NCBI GenBank assembly: GCA_943327315.2
Contig: CALPWQ020000012.1
Location: forward strand, 1-37,384
From: Chitinophaga pinensis
GTDB lineage: Bacteria > Bacteroidota > Bacteroidia > Flavobacteriales_D > Crocinitomicaceae
DNA: 37,384 nt
Direction: 5' to 3'
Part shown: one piece after another, positions 24,527-33,707 of the stretch
Position numbering within the stretch: the first letter of the stretch is position 1
Layout: every line of letters starts with the position of its first letter
Notes under the pieces: model-generated
Database searches by the model: none
What the model was told of the DNA's origin: nothing
Seen by the model: the letters and a program-made list of their open reading frames with translations, nothing else
Made by a program: the position numbers and the translations under genes

Positions 24527-25669
24527 ATGAATAAACTACGCGGCTTATTAAATTTTATTGAAGAAAAAATACTTTTTCGATTTGGAAAAAGAAGTTGGCA
24601 AATCATCTCGATGATCGCTATTGGAACACTTCTTTATGCGATCTCCCTTTACATCTGGAATGCCGTCCCTTCATCTCGTGAGGAGGTGAAAATATCCAAA
24701 ATGGAATTTGATAAAAACGAAATCGATACGGATTTTGATGAAAGTAACAATGTAGATGCTTGTGCAAAAGCAGATTACCAAAAAGTGCTTGACAGCTTAA
24801 AACGTGCCATGCCCAACTCGGAATGGAAAAAATTGGGAGATTCCGTGGAGGTTGATCGCTACCGTTGGGAAGAAGTCTACGACCCGTATTGGGATTTCAC
24901 TTACCCTCAGCAAATTGAATATACAGAGATGGAATACCGGAGAAATCCTCAAGCGATACCTAATATTCTCGACGATATTTTCGAATACAAGGGAATTGAC
25001 TCGTCACAATTCTGCCAGCGCATCAAGGTGCTTCGCATGTTACTTGAGTTGAACAAATACACAAGCCAAGACCAGGGGACAAACTTCTTGCAATCGTACC
25101 ATAGAAATACATTGATTTACAATGGATATTTAAGTCTTTCAAACATTAAAGACGTGGTTTCAATCTTTGAGAAAGTAGAGGGACGTAAGCCGCGATTTAA
25201 AGATTTATATGAAGAGAAAGACGATCTCAACCAATTTAGCAAGTATGTTGACTATTTCAAAAATGACTCCATTACAAAATCTCGAATAGAAACAGTCACT
25301 GAGACATTAAAGAAAATTAAAGGCAAAGGAATCATCAAGACTGCTGCGTTCAAACATCGTATTTCGGAAAAAATTCTAGAAAGCAGTTTAACAGACGCTG
25401 ACATCACTGCCGCATGTGACGATTTCTTCACTTCAACAGAGTTTAAATACACGGACAAATCTGCCGTTGGAATCTTCTACAAATACCATCGTTTGTATTC
25501 GCGCAAGGTAAGGCTTGCCGAAGAGCTATTGGCTGAAGAAACCTTTGAAAAAGAAATGAATAGAGAGCATTATTACGAACTAGGGATTTTGAGCTTTGCC
25601 TCTGTGCTTAGTATCGCGACGATACTTCTACTCTTCTCCATTCGTGGAATATTAAAAGAGAAAAAATAA
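24527..25669 (+). CDS. Two-span membrane protein, unknown
   Basis: A 380-residue protein from the ATG at 24527 (MNKLRGLLNFIEEKILFRFGK). One membrane helix is near the N-terminus (IISMIAIGTLLYAISLYIWNAV) and one near the C-terminus (YELGILSFASVLSIATILLLFSIRG), enclosing about 300 acidic, helical residues predicted to be periplasmic. A TTG in frame at 24506 is less likely as a start. No enzyme motif is visible. A terminator follows. Confidence 0.8.
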   Translation: MNKLRGLLNFIEEKILFRFGKRSWQIISMIAIGTLLYAISLYIWNAVPSSREEVKISKMEFDKNEIDTDFDESNNVDACAKADYQKVLDSLKRAMPNSEWKKLGDSVEVDRYRWEEVYDPYWDFTYPQQIEYTEMEYRRNPQAIPNILDDIFEYKGIDSSQFCQRIKVLRMLLELNKYTSQDQGTNFLQSYHRNTLIYNGYLSLSNIKDVVSIFEKVEGRKPRFKDLYEEKDDLNQFSKYVDYFKNDSITKSRIETVTETLKKIKGKGIIKTAAFKHRISEKILESSLTDADITAACDDFFTSTEFKYTDKSAVGIFYKYHRLYSRKVRLAEELLAEETFEKEMNREHYYELGILSFASVLSIATILLLFSIRGILKEKK

Positions 25670-25686
25670 CCAAAGGCATAATCCAT

Positions 25687-25713
25687 AAAAAGCTCTGCAA
25701 GGGGCTTTTTTTT
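25687..25713 (+). terminator. Rho-independent terminator
   Basis: The stem AAAAAGCTC (25687-25695) / GGGCTTTTT (25702-25710), 9 bp including one G-T wobble, has a 6-nt loop and a continued T-run. Confidence 0.88.
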
Positions 25714-25727
25714 CAACCAAATCAACC

Positions 25728-26153
25728 ATGATTAAAACTTATTTATCCTCCATTTTTATTCTATTCACCACCATTTCATTTGGTCAATCCGTTCGCGACT
25801 TCAAAACGAAAACCTCCGAGAACGAAAACGAACGGACTGAAATTCTAAATGTCGCACGGAAAGATATTTATGCTCAATTTGATCAGGAGGTTGTCTTCGT
25901 GGTGAATCACTTGAAGGTCTGTGGAAATTATGCATGGTTTGAAGGTACGGTGCAACGAAAAGATGGAAAGCCAATGGAATTTCCAGATGAAGCATACGAT
26001 TGTTGTCATGCAGAAGGGCTGTTCCTGAAGAAAAATGGCCATTGGACCATTATGGAATTTGGCGCCTTCTCAACAGATTGCTGGTACTGTGGCTTGAACA
26101 ATCGCTATCCGAATGTTCCTGAAAGTATTTTCTCACAATACGTAACATACTGA
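25728..26153 (+). CDS. Secreted 141-aa protein, NTF2-like fold suspected
   Basis: Signal peptide MIKTYLSSIFILFTTISFGQ. The mature part has RTEILNVARKDIYAQF, VVFVVNHLKVCGNYAWFEGTVQRKDG and LFLKKNGHWTIMEFGAFSTDCWYCGL, a pattern seen in small NTF2/SnoaL-like secreted proteins. Six Cys residues suggest disulfides. It ends 4 nt before the M15 peptidase start, so the two are probably one transcript. Confidence 0.72.
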   Translation: MIKTYLSSIFILFTTISFGQSVRDFKTKTSENENERTEILNVARKDIYAQFDQEVVFVVNHLKVCGNYAWFEGTVQRKDGKPMEFPDEAYDCCHAEGLFLKKNGHWTIMEFGAFSTDCWYCGLNNRYPNVPESIFSQYVTY

Positions 26154-26157
26154 TGTT

Positions 26158-27012
26158 TTGACGAAAAAAAGGAGCGCTACCTTCGTTTCACTGTCCCTAA
26201 TTTTTAGTGGAATGATCAGTTCATGTTTCATTGGCTTCCTTTCAATAAATGCTCAACAAACTCAACTTCCAGAAGTAGCGAACCAACGTTCAACTCAGGA
26301 AACATCAAACAATGATTCAATACCTTGGCAGGTACTTAAGCTTATAAAGGCTTACCCAGACTTTGTGATTGGCTACACAAATGGACGTATTTTATTTCAG
26401 GATTCGACTCAAATGCGTTTCAATGACAATAAGATAAAGTCCACACAAGAACTGCTCGATCATGCGGATCTCGAAGACATGTTTTCTGAAAAATACATGG
26501 CTGATAGTATCGTAAAAACACCGAGCAATGACGCTGGGAGAATCCGAAATGAAGCATTTTTCATGAAGATTTACGGTCAAACGAAAGAAGAAGTCCGATC
26601 AAACTTAACAGAAATCGTTTGGTGTCCAATGTTGGTCAATCAGCGTATATTGGTGAATAAAAAGAATGGTGTAAGTGCGCAATTTATGGCCTTATCCAAG
26701 GAATTGGATCAGCACCCAGAATTCAAGAATTACCTAACAAATATTGGCGGCACCTTCAATTTTCGAAAAATCGCTGGGACCAATCGCTTGAGCATGCACA
26801 GTTTTGGAATTACGATAGACATCAATATTTCAGCATCAAACTATTGGCAGTGGGATTGTGCTTGCACGAATGAAGATGGTGTGAAAGGCTACAAAAACAG
26901 AATACCCTTAGAACTCGTCCAAATCTTTGAAAAACACGGATTCATTTGGGGAGGACGCTGGAAGCATTACGACACCATGCACTTCGAATATAGGCCTGAA
27001 TTATTTCCTTGA
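26158..27012 (+). CDS. M15-family D-Ala-D-Ala carboxypeptidase-like protein
   Basis: A peptidoglycan peptidase of the M15 (VanY / L,D-endopeptidase) type, exported to the periplasm. Residues about 200-284 carry the zinc site: RLSMHSFGITIDINIS (metal His and Asp), then HGFIWGGRWKHYDTMHFEYRPE (catalytic and metal His). The frame opens with a TTG at 26158 giving MTKKRSATFVSLSLIFSGMISSCF, a signal peptide with a possible lipobox ISSC. The only nearby ATG (26212) would remove the signal peptide, so TTG is favoured. It is coupled to the upstream secreted protein (4-nt gap). Total length with TTG is 284 residues. Confidence 0.88.
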   Translation: MTKKRSATFVSLSLIFSGMISSCFIGFLSINAQQTQLPEVANQRSTQETSNNDSIPWQVLKLIKAYPDFVIGYTNGRILFQDSTQMRFNDNKIKSTQELLDHADLEDMFSEKYMADSIVKTPSNDAGRIRNEAFFMKIYGQTKEEVRSNLTEIVWCPMLVNQRILVNKKNGVSAQFMALSKELDQHPEFKNYLTNIGGTFNFRKIAGTNRLSMHSFGITIDINISASNYWQWDCACTNEDGVKGYKNRIPLELVQIFEKHGFIWGGRWKHYDTMHFEYRPELFP

Positions 27013-27123
27013 AAAGAGAACATTCAAACATTAACAATCCAGTAACAAAATAGCGAACAAGCGATTGATTTTCACTTCTAGAATTTTGTAATTTCACACT
27101 TCACGTTTTCAAAATTCGGAATT

Positions 27124-28179
27124 ATGGCGAACAATGCACAACTTCAAAGAAACCTAACATTAGGCCTTCGCATTTTACTTGCAGGCATGTTCTTTTTGTC
27201 CGCAATTGCAAAATTATACCCAAGCGCATCCTTGGCTTTGGGTACGTTTGAAGCCAAACAATTGATTCCAATGGGTTTCAATGAAGAATTTGCACAGTAT
27301 TTCTCTCGCATTTTAATTGGCTGTGAATTGGCGCTGGGTGTAGGTTTGCTTCAGCCCCATTATTTCAAACGCTTGGTCTTGCCGCTTTCCTTTCTCATGC
27401 TGTTTATCTTCTCATCCCAGCTCACCTATGAAATCATGACGATAGGCAATAAAGGGAATTGCGGCTGTTTTGGTGCATTGTTGCCGATGACACCTGTTCA
27501 GGCTCTCGTGAAAAATATCCTTGCGATGGGAATGCTTGTCTACCTATTTCTGGTGATGAAAAAAGAGGACGATAAAAGGAATCATTTCTTGATTTTGACC
27601 ATTATCTTGGCATCTATTTTGGCCATTTTCATGGTTGGACCAATGCAACAAAAAACGAAGATTACGCCAGTGATTCAAGGGACAATCAATGAAGCGGATA
27701 CCGCAATTACTGTTGTGGATACAATTGCGGCTGGCAAAGACCCAAAAGCAGTGAAAGACTCCATTCCAGAAGTTAAGGAGCCAAAAGCAAAGAAATCAGG
27801 CTTCAGCAACCTTTTCCCGGATATTGACAAAGGCAAAAAGGTACTTTGCTTTTTCGCTCCAGGATGCGACCACTGCAAAGAAACGGCAAAGGATCTGACA
27901 AAAATGAAAAAATCAATCGCTGGATTTCCTGAAATATACATTGTATTCATGGATGAAGAAGCCGAATTGATTCCGGATTTCTTCACATTTGCAGGTGCGA
28001 ACTACCCTTACTTAACGCTCGATGTGCTTACGTTCTGGAAAACCCTCGGAAATTCAAAAGATACCCCAGGAGTCATGTACTACTGGAACGGTAACCTCAT
28101 CAAGGAATACAATGGCATTGCGGATAAGAAATTCAAAGAGGGGGAGTTTAAGAAGGTGGTTCTTAAAAAATTTGAATGA
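27124..28179 (+). CDS. MauE/DoxX-type membrane protein fused to a thioredoxin-like domain
   Basis: A 351-residue inner-membrane protein. The first ~175 residues contain four to five helices of the MauE/DoxX family, with the conserved loop GNCGCFGALLPMTPVQALVKN. After a linker rich in Lys/Pro/Asp comes a periplasmic thioredoxin-like domain with the redox site CDHC (248-251) in FFAPGCDHCKE. This arrangement suggests electron transfer or disulfide chemistry across the membrane, as in VKOR- and MauE-type systems. It is monocistronic and followed by a long tandem-repeat spacer. Confidence 0.9.
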   Translation: MANNAQLQRNLTLGLRILLAGMFFLSAIAKLYPSASLALGTFEAKQLIPMGFNEEFAQYFSRILIGCELALGVGLLQPHYFKRLVLPLSFLMLFIFSSQLTYEIMTIGNKGNCGCFGALLPMTPVQALVKNILAMGMLVYLFLVMKKEDDKRNHFLILTIILASILAIFMVGPMQQKTKITPVIQGTINEADTAITVVDTIAAGKDPKAVKDSIPEVKEPKAKKSGFSNLFPDIDKGKKVLCFFAPGCDHCKETAKDLTKMKKSIAGFPEIYIVFMDEEAELIPDFFTFAGANYPYLTLDVLTFWKTLGNSKDTPGVMYYWNGNLIKEYNGIADKKFKEGEFKKVVLKKFE

Positions 28180-28189
28180 CGCTTTATTA

Positions 28190-28348
28190 GTTACTAATTA
28201 CGAGTTACGAATGACGAGTTACTAGTTACGAATGACGAGTTACTAGTTACTAGTTACGAATGACGAGTTACGAATGACGAGTTACTAGTTACTAGTTACG
28301 AATGACGAGTTACTAGTTACGAATGACGAGTTACGAGTTACGAGTTAA
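28190..28348 (+). repeat. Heptanucleotide tandem array (AGTTACT/AGTTACG/AATGACG)
   Basis: About 22 consecutive 7-nt units alternate among AGTTACT, AGTTACG and AATGACG without losing phase. It lies directly after the MauE/DoxX gene. It is low-complexity, with no coding potential. Confidence 0.93.
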
Positions 28349-28369
28349 AAATTGTGAATTTCTGAAGGT

Positions 28370-28488
28370 ATCAAATTACCGAAGGTATCAAATTGCCGAA
28401 GGCATCAAATTACCGAAGGCATCAAATTGCTGAAAGCATCAAATTGCCACAGGCATCAAATTGCTGAAGGTATCAAATTGCTGAAAGC
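28370..28488 (+). repeat. 17-bp tandem array
   Basis: Seven units of 17 nt of the form ATCAAATT-(A/G)C-(C/T)GAA-(A/G)G-(C/T), such as ATCAAATTGCCGAAGGC, run in tandem up to the end of the FHA gene. They have no spacers and a short period, so this is not CRISPR. Confidence 0.92.
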
Positions 28489-28498
28489 ACAAAATTCC

Positions 28499-28936
28499 CT
28501 AACCCGTGATGACATTCAAAACAAAAAGCAAGAAGACAATAGCCGCGAGTATAATCCAAAGGTCACGGTTGATGGTTTCTTTTCTTGCTTCTTGTGCTTG
28601 ATTGTTTTTTGATTTGGGTTGATTATCAGTAACTGGCTTTGTGATTGGTTTTGATACCTTGGGTTGTTCAGTGCGTCTTCCAAGAATATGGTATTCCCAA
28701 TCGTAGGTCGCCGATGAGCCTAATCGAACCTTATCTCCTACCTGAAGAATGACAGGGTCTGAAATTATATGGCCATTCACAAAGGTGTGGGAACGAGAAC
28801 CCAAATCTGTGAGAAATACATTGCCAATGTTATCAATGAAAATCTCAGCATGAGCAGCACCGATATCCGAATCCAAGAAACGCACATCATTTTCTTCCGC
28901 CTGACCAATACGCAGTATTTTAGGTCCTTTCATCAT
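28499..28936 (-). CDS. FHA-domain protein with C-terminal membrane anchor
   Basis: A 145-residue protein. Residues 8-85 are an FHA phosphothreonine-binding domain: LRIGQAEENDVRF, the SDIGAAHAEIF segment where S/H residues contact the phosphopeptide, LTDLGSRSHTFVNG and VGDKVRLG. A Pro/Lys-rich linker follows, then a single C-terminal helix (LWIILAAIVFLLFVLNVI), so the FHA domain probably faces the cytoplasm. FHA proteins read Ser/Thr phosphorylation. It lies 81 bp downstream of the SGNH-MBOAT-SGNH operon on the same strand. Confidence 0.92.
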   Translation of the reverse strand: MMKGPKILRIGQAEENDVRFLDSDIGAAHAEIFIDNIGNVFLTDLGSRSHTFVNGHIISDPVILQVGDKVRLGSSATYDWEYHILGRRTEQPKVSKPITKPVTDNQPKSKNNQAQEARKETINRDLWIILAAIVFLLFVLNVITG

Positions 28937-29017
28937 ATCCTTCGAATTAGATTCATCGATTCTCTTTGCAAAGTAAAGGCTTTATTGCACATTCAAAAAC
29001 GCAATGGAGAAAAAAAA

Positions 29018-30184
29018 CTACTCACGGCCATTCATCCAATGGTTCAGCGCTTCAAAAAGTAGCTCTCCTTGAAGATTGTATCCCTTTCGCAAGTAATGGA
29101 CGTGGTCATCATTCACCAAACCGGCCTTTTTCCATTCGAGCATGCAGCCTTCTCCACCCATTGCTTCATAAAGATCCCAAAGGGCAAATCCATGTTTTAT
29201 GCTCTGCTCACGTAAGATTCCCGAAATGATCAGAATGCGTTGATTGACTGATGCTACCCCACCTTTCAATCGGTAATTTTCTGATGGTAGGGTAATCAGC
29301 ACAGAAGCATTCGGCAATGTTGCATGCATCATGGTAAACATGGAATCAACAATTTGACGAAAACCCGCTTCAGTGAAAGATGGGTCATACGATTCATTGG
29401 TTCCAAGTGAAACAATCACAAGATCCGGCTGAAACAAAGGCATTTGCTGAAGAAAGAAATCATTCCGTAAATAATCGCGGTACCTCGCACCCGCCACACC
29501 AGCCGAATTATAAACCACACCGCGTTGATTGTTCTCTACATAGACTCCATGTAAGGTCATCGCTGCACCAGAAAAGGAAACATCCAATTTGCTCAGTGGC
29601 TTTGTACTTTGAAAAGAAAGTGTGTCAAAATGAGGTTGCGTATTGGCTTTTGAGAACGTATTGTTGATCGTCACGCTCCCCTTTTTTGGATCATTTAAGG
29701 TGTACAACAGAAATCCTTTAGTGTATGGATTGACAACTGAATCTTTCCTCAATTCAAGGGAAAAGGCGCCTGACTCTGTGGTACTTTTGATGCCAATGCC
29801 AGGAAGTCCGATATTGAATTTATGCGGATAATTGATGATCCAACTGTTTGACCAAACAGTCGCTGAAGTGGCCATGAAATCCTTTGGACCATTTGTTTTT
29901 GCCAAGGTATAAGGAAACACCAAGCCTCTGCCTCCATTCCCATAGCTTGCCTGCATTTTTTTTCGTGTGATTCCGCTTAAATTGTCCGGTTGGATGTGCG
30001 AATCCCCAATGTGCAAGATGCGTACTTTTTGAACTCTACCTCCATTCAATGAATCCATTTTCAACACGAAATGGTCGAACAAATCACCCGTATTTTCAAT
30101 GATATTCGAACCTAAAGACAATTGCTCACGTTGTCCAACAGCGAGCAAAGGAAACAACACCACAAACACACCCCACAACTTCAT
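29018..30184 (-). CDS. Secreted SGNH/GDSL hydrolase
   Basis: A 388-residue SGNH-fold esterase/acyltransferase with a signal peptide (MKLWGVFVVLFPLLAVGQ). Block I is GDSH (ILHIGDSHIQPDN), block III the SLGTNES segment, and block V DDHVHYLRKGY with the catalytic Asp/His. A beta-rich insertion lies between blocks I and III. It is last in an operon with an MBOAT protein (10-bp gap) and another SGNH protein, so it probably transfers acetyl groups to, or removes them from, an extracellular polysaccharide. Confidence 0.88.
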   Translation of the reverse strand: MKLWGVFVVLFPLLAVGQREQLSLGSNIIENTGDLFDHFVLKMDSLNGGRVQKVRILHIGDSHIQPDNLSGITRKKMQASYGNGGRGLVFPYTLAKTNGPKDFMATSATVWSNSWIINYPHKFNIGLPGIGIKSTTESGAFSLELRKDSVVNPYTKGFLLYTLNDPKKGSVTINNTFSKANTQPHFDTLSFQSTKPLSKLDVSFSGAAMTLHGVYVENNQRGVVYNSAGVAGARYRDYLRNDFFLQQMPLFQPDLVIVSLGTNESYDPSFTEAGFRQIVDSMFTMMHATLPNASVLITLPSENYRLKGGVASVNQRILIISGILREQSIKHGFALWDLYEAMGGEGCMLEWKKAGLVNDDHVHYLRKGYNLQGELLFEALNHWMNGRE

Positions 30185-30194
30185 TTAGCGCAAC

Positions 30195-31655
30195 TTAAAA
30201 TTGGAAATAGATAAAAGGCTGAACCACGGATGAGCGCATTTGGATAATGACTTGTATCACGATAATCATCATGGCAAACTTCACCAACAGGTCCTGACCT
30301 GAGATGTAAGTTACGATTTTTTCTTTCCAAGTGGAAGGAATTAGTGTTAAACCATACCCCAAAATCAATAAGACAATCAATGTCGGATTGGTTTCCATGA
30401 CGGCCCAGACCATTTGTAAGTTGGCATTGCTAAAGATTCTTGTGTACATTTCCCATGTCATTTCCATGGATGTCGCTCGGAAAGGAATCCAAAGCAGTGA
30501 AACACACACAAAGGTAAAGGCCCAAGAGAGGGCATTGTACCAGCCATTATTCCATCGTTTTCCTGAAAATTTAACCCACAACTTGTGAAGAATCAACAGC
30601 ACCCCGTGACCAGCGCCCCAGAACACAAATTTCCAATCTGCACCGTGCCAAAATCCACCGATCAACATCGTTACGAGTAGAAAGAGCAGTTGAAGAAAAA
30701 ATCCCTTTTGATTGCCCCCCAAGGGAATGTAAATGTAATCGCGCAACCATGAGGATAAGGAAATGTGCCAACGGCGCCAAAAATTCGTAATGTCTAAGGC
30801 CTTGTAAGGTGAATCAAAGTTGAGGCAAAGGCGGTATCCGAGTAGAAGTGCCACCCCAATGGCCATATCCGTATATCCACTAAAATCACAGAAGATCTGC
30901 AAGGTATAACACAAGGAGGCCAAGATCAATTCAGATCCTGAAAATCCATCTGGTGCTGAAAAAACAATATCGGAGTACTGAGCGACATAATCTGCAATGA
31001 TGGCTTTCTTGATCAATCCTTTAAAAATGAGATAAAATGCTTCATTAAATTGAGCCCCATTTAAGCTGAACTTCTTTTTCAATTGCGGCAAAAAATCACG
31101 CGCTCGAACGATCGGTCCAGCCACCAGATGCGGGAAGAATAGCATGTACATCAGGTAGTTTCGAAAGGCCGGACGCTTCACCTTCTTATTTGCCACATCC
31201 ACCATGTAACTGATCGACTGAAAGGTGTAAAAAGAAATTCCAATGGGCAGAATCAATTCGCTCAAGGTATGTTTACTCCCCGTGAGTGCATCCACATTCG
31301 ACAAAAAGAAATTCTTGTACTTGAAATAGAGCAAAAAAGAAAGACTGAAAAGTATACCCGTTGTTAAAATCCATTTTTTCTTTCGCTCATTTTCTTGCCG
31401 TTCAATCCACATCGAAAAGAGATAATCGGCTGAAATCGTGAGCAACAACAAAAGAAGAAAAATTCCACTCGCCTTGTAGTAGAAATATACACTGAACGCA
31501 ATGATGAAATACTCGCGAGGCCCTTTAGTTTTCGCGACAAAGGAATAGCCGATTAAGAAAATGGCGAACAAAAACAAGAAAATCCCTTGATGAAAGAGCA
31601 TTGGATCCTCCGGAATGTGCTGAAACTGTTTCGCTATTTCTCCCCAATTGATCAT
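30195..31655 (-). CDS. MBOAT-family O-acyltransferase (AlgI/DltB-like)
   Basis: A multi-span membrane protein of 486 residues that moves acyl groups across the membrane for polymer O-acylation. Family features are FFPHLVAGPIVRARDFLPQL (184-202), CDFSGYTDMAIG (266-277), NFWRRWHISLSSWLRDYIYIPLGG (301-324) and GGFWHGADW with the conserved catalytic His337. It is separated by 1 bp from the upstream SGNH gene and by 10 bp from the downstream one. The partner SGNH proteins presumably finish the transfer, as AlgJ/AlgX or PatB do in other systems; the substrate is unknown. Confidence 0.95.
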   Translation of the reverse strand: MINWGEIAKQFQHIPEDPMLFHQGIFLFLFAIFLIGYSFVAKTKGPREYFIIAFSVYFYYKASGIFLLLLLLTISADYLFSMWIERQENERKKKWILTTGILFSLSFLLYFKYKNFFLSNVDALTGSKHTLSELILPIGISFYTFQSISYMVDVANKKVKRPAFRNYLMYMLFFPHLVAGPIVRARDFLPQLKKKFSLNGAQFNEAFYLIFKGLIKKAIIADYVAQYSDIVFSAPDGFSGSELILASLCYTLQIFCDFSGYTDMAIGVALLLGYRLCLNFDSPYKALDITNFWRRWHISLSSWLRDYIYIPLGGNQKGFFLQLLFLLVTMLIGGFWHGADWKFVFWGAGHGVLLILHKLWVKFSGKRWNNGWYNALSWAFTFVCVSLLWIPFRATSMEMTWEMYTRIFSNANLQMVWAVMETNPTLIVLLILGYGLTLIPSTWKEKIVTYISGQDLLVKFAMMIIVIQVIIQMRSSVVQPFIYFQF

Positions 31656-31656
31656 G

Positions 31657-32514
31657 CTACTTCACATTCATTAAGATGGTTCGTGTAAACTTGAGTTTTG
31701 GCAAAGTCTCCACCTTCTTGGACATATCGATGACTCCTTTTTCCGTTAAAGAAACTGCAACCTGGTCAAACCATAATTTCGCTGCACTTTTGGAGGGATG
31801 TCGTCCGTCGGCTGAACGTTCCATTTTTAGTTCATGTGAGGCAAAGAAATGACTTCCCACTTCCTTTTGCATCACGGCAATGATCCCTTTGTCCTTTGTC
31901 CAAGCGGCAGGGCCAATCCAGGAGTAACGAACATTGTGTGTATTGAACGACTTGATGATGTTGCGCATGTAAAGGGCACGTTGATCAAAATCGTTGACAA
32001 AAAGTTCATTTAAGCCAATGGCAAACACCACCACTGATGGTTTGTACAGGTCAAGATAATAGTCAAGTGTATCCGACGAACCCCATTGTTTGGTTGATGA
32101 CCCATAATAGATGATCGTTGCTACCAATACATGTCCATTGGCATCGCAATAGGCACTTACTGGACTTCTTAAGCCCTCCAATTGGGAATCACCCAGCAAC
32201 AAAACACGCTCAACGCCTTCGGGTGTATCAACCGGTGTAGCACCTTTCGCCACTTTTACTGGTGTATGCTGTTGCGCTGTTTCCGCAGAATCTATTATTT
32301 GCTTGGATTTGTCCTTTTTGGCGATTGATTTCGCATGTCGATGGGTTTCCTTTTTATCCTGTTTGAAGAAAGCACCGATTTCAGCTTTACGCAATTCAAA
32401 AAGTATCGGGTTTTTGAAAGATCCCAAAAAGAAAAAAAGGCAGAAGGTCAGTAAAAAACCAACGCCTACCTTTCTTAATCTTATCTGTGGATCTTGTGCC
32501 ATTCGCAGAAACAA
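31657..32514 (-). CDS. Membrane-anchored SGNH-fold protein
   Basis: A 285-residue protein with one N-terminal membrane helix (VGVGFLLTFCLFFFLGSF), a charged linker and a periplasmic SGNH domain: LLLGDSQLEGL with the nucleophile Ser, FAIGLNELF with Asn, and DGRHPS with Asp/His. An internal ATG at 32502 (MAQDPQIRLRK) is an alternative start. It is the first gene of the operon with the MBOAT protein. It is probably the periplasmic acetyltransferase or esterase of the O-acylation system. Confidence 0.87.
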   Translation of the reverse strand: MFLRMAQDPQIRLRKVGVGFLLTFCLFFFLGSFKNPILFELRKAEIGAFFKQDKKETHRHAKSIAKKDKSKQIIDSAETAQQHTPVKVAKGATPVDTPEGVERVLLLGDSQLEGLRSPVSAYCDANGHVLVATIIYYGSSTKQWGSSDTLDYYLDLYKPSVVVFAIGLNELFVNDFDQRALYMRNIIKSFNTHNVRYSWIGPAAWTKDKGIIAVMQKEVGSHFFASHELKMERSADGRHPSKSAAKLWFDQVAVSLTEKGVIDMSKKVETLPKLKFTRTILMNVK

Positions 32515-32541
32515 ACTTACGAATAATGCACGAATGAGGTA

Positions 32542-33681
32542 TTAGTCCTTGTACGTCACTAATTCTCTGTCTAGTTTAATGAATTTTCTTTCACCATGTT
32601 CACCCGTGATGTCGTAAAACGGAAGCAATTCTTCACCCACCGCTTCCTTAAATTTCCTTTTGATGCGCGACAGGTTAATGCTGATGTCGCTTTCCAAGGG
32701 ATTCACTAAGGATGCAATTGCACGACGAATATTTTCTTGAGATTCACGACCAGAAAGGCGTTGGTAAATATTCAATAGTTCTTGGCGATGATCATACAAT
32801 TCTGGGATCGAAATTCCTTCAGGATGATTGAGGTACAGCAAGTACAAAGCGCGCTCCTTTGGATTTAAACGCACACAAAGATTTCCGAAATCGGTCAAGA
32901 AAATATGCTTCATGAAACCTTCCACTTGAATACGGCTTGGCTTTCGCATGATGCGCACGCGTTCTCGGAAAATTAAATTATTTCGAATTCCATCCATCGT
33001 GTCGAGGATTTGATTCACAAAGTTTGATTGCAAATCCTTTAAATTAATGTGGTCCAGGCATTTGGGGCAAATATCTGCTGTGCGCATTTTCAAGATAATT
33101 TCCTTTTTGTTTTCGCAGTAATCCATGAAACACCCGATGGAGGTTTGATGCAGGTGCTCTTGCATTTCGTGTCGAGAAGAATAAATACATCCTCTCATCA
33201 ACCAAACGATCACCTCATAGGCGATGGGGAATCGAACATCCACTTGATTTTGGAAGTAATGCCCCCAATTTTCAGTATGGATGAAATAATTCCTTAAGCT
33301 TTCATCCATCGAACCAAACCAGTTTTTATCGTTCCCAATGTCCGTCAGAAGAATAACATGATCATCCGGTGAGACACAGCGCTCTCGGCGGTAATTTTCA
33401 CATTGTCTAAAAAGATCCTGCCATGTCAAGCGTTTGTCAGTCATGGGAAAACTGTAAGGCAATGGTTCATCGGAACTAAGACACACTTGAATAAATTCGA
33501 CATTCTCTTTCGAGTTAAACTTTTTCTCGTCTTCCCAATGCTGGTCCTTCGGCTCCGCATCCATGATCCCGAGTTCACTTTCAATGAAGCGAATGGGGCC
33601 AGGATATTGACGGAGCACAAGAACGACATCGCGATACGTATCTTCACTCAGTTCTGGACTTTTCAGGAGATGTACATTCAT
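32542..33681 (-). CDS. Uncharacterised protein with CPxC motif, downstream of vWA protein
   Basis: Not recognised. The 379-residue cytoplasmic protein has, in the first half, DDHVILLTDIGNDKNWFGS and FIHTENWGHYFQNQVDVRFPIAYEVIVWLMRGC, a layout seen in some uncharacterised conflict or signalling proteins. A CPKC pair (residues about 205-208) may bind zinc or form a disulfide. The C-terminal third (LNPKERALYLLYLNHPEGISIPELYDHRQELLNIYQRLSG) looks like a helix-turn-helix or winged-helix domain. The gene starts 26 bp after the vWA gene on the same strand, so the two are probably co-transcribed. Regulation of or by the vWA partner is possible. Confidence 0.78.
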   Translation of the reverse strand: MNVHLLKSPELSEDTYRDVVLVLRQYPGPIRFIESELGIMDAEPKDQHWEDEKKFNSKENVEFIQVCLSSDEPLPYSFPMTDKRLTWQDLFRQCENYRRERCVSPDDHVILLTDIGNDKNWFGSMDESLRNYFIHTENWGHYFQNQVDVRFPIAYEVIVWLMRGCIYSSRHEMQEHLHQTSIGCFMDYCENKKEIILKMRTADICPKCLDHINLKDLQSNFVNQILDTMDGIRNNLIFRERVRIMRKPSRIQVEGFMKHIFLTDFGNLCVRLNPKERALYLLYLNHPEGISIPELYDHRQELLNIYQRLSGRESQENIRRAIASLVNPLESDISINLSRIKRKFKEAVGEELLPFYDITGEHGERKFIKLDRELVTYKD

Positions 33682-33707
33682 GGCAGTGCTATTTAGTTGT
33701 CAAACAA

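Noticed and set aside
28190-28488. Possible CRISPR array or coding repeats
   Set aside because: Units of 7 and 17 nt have no spacers, and the frames are broken by stops or read as low complexity.
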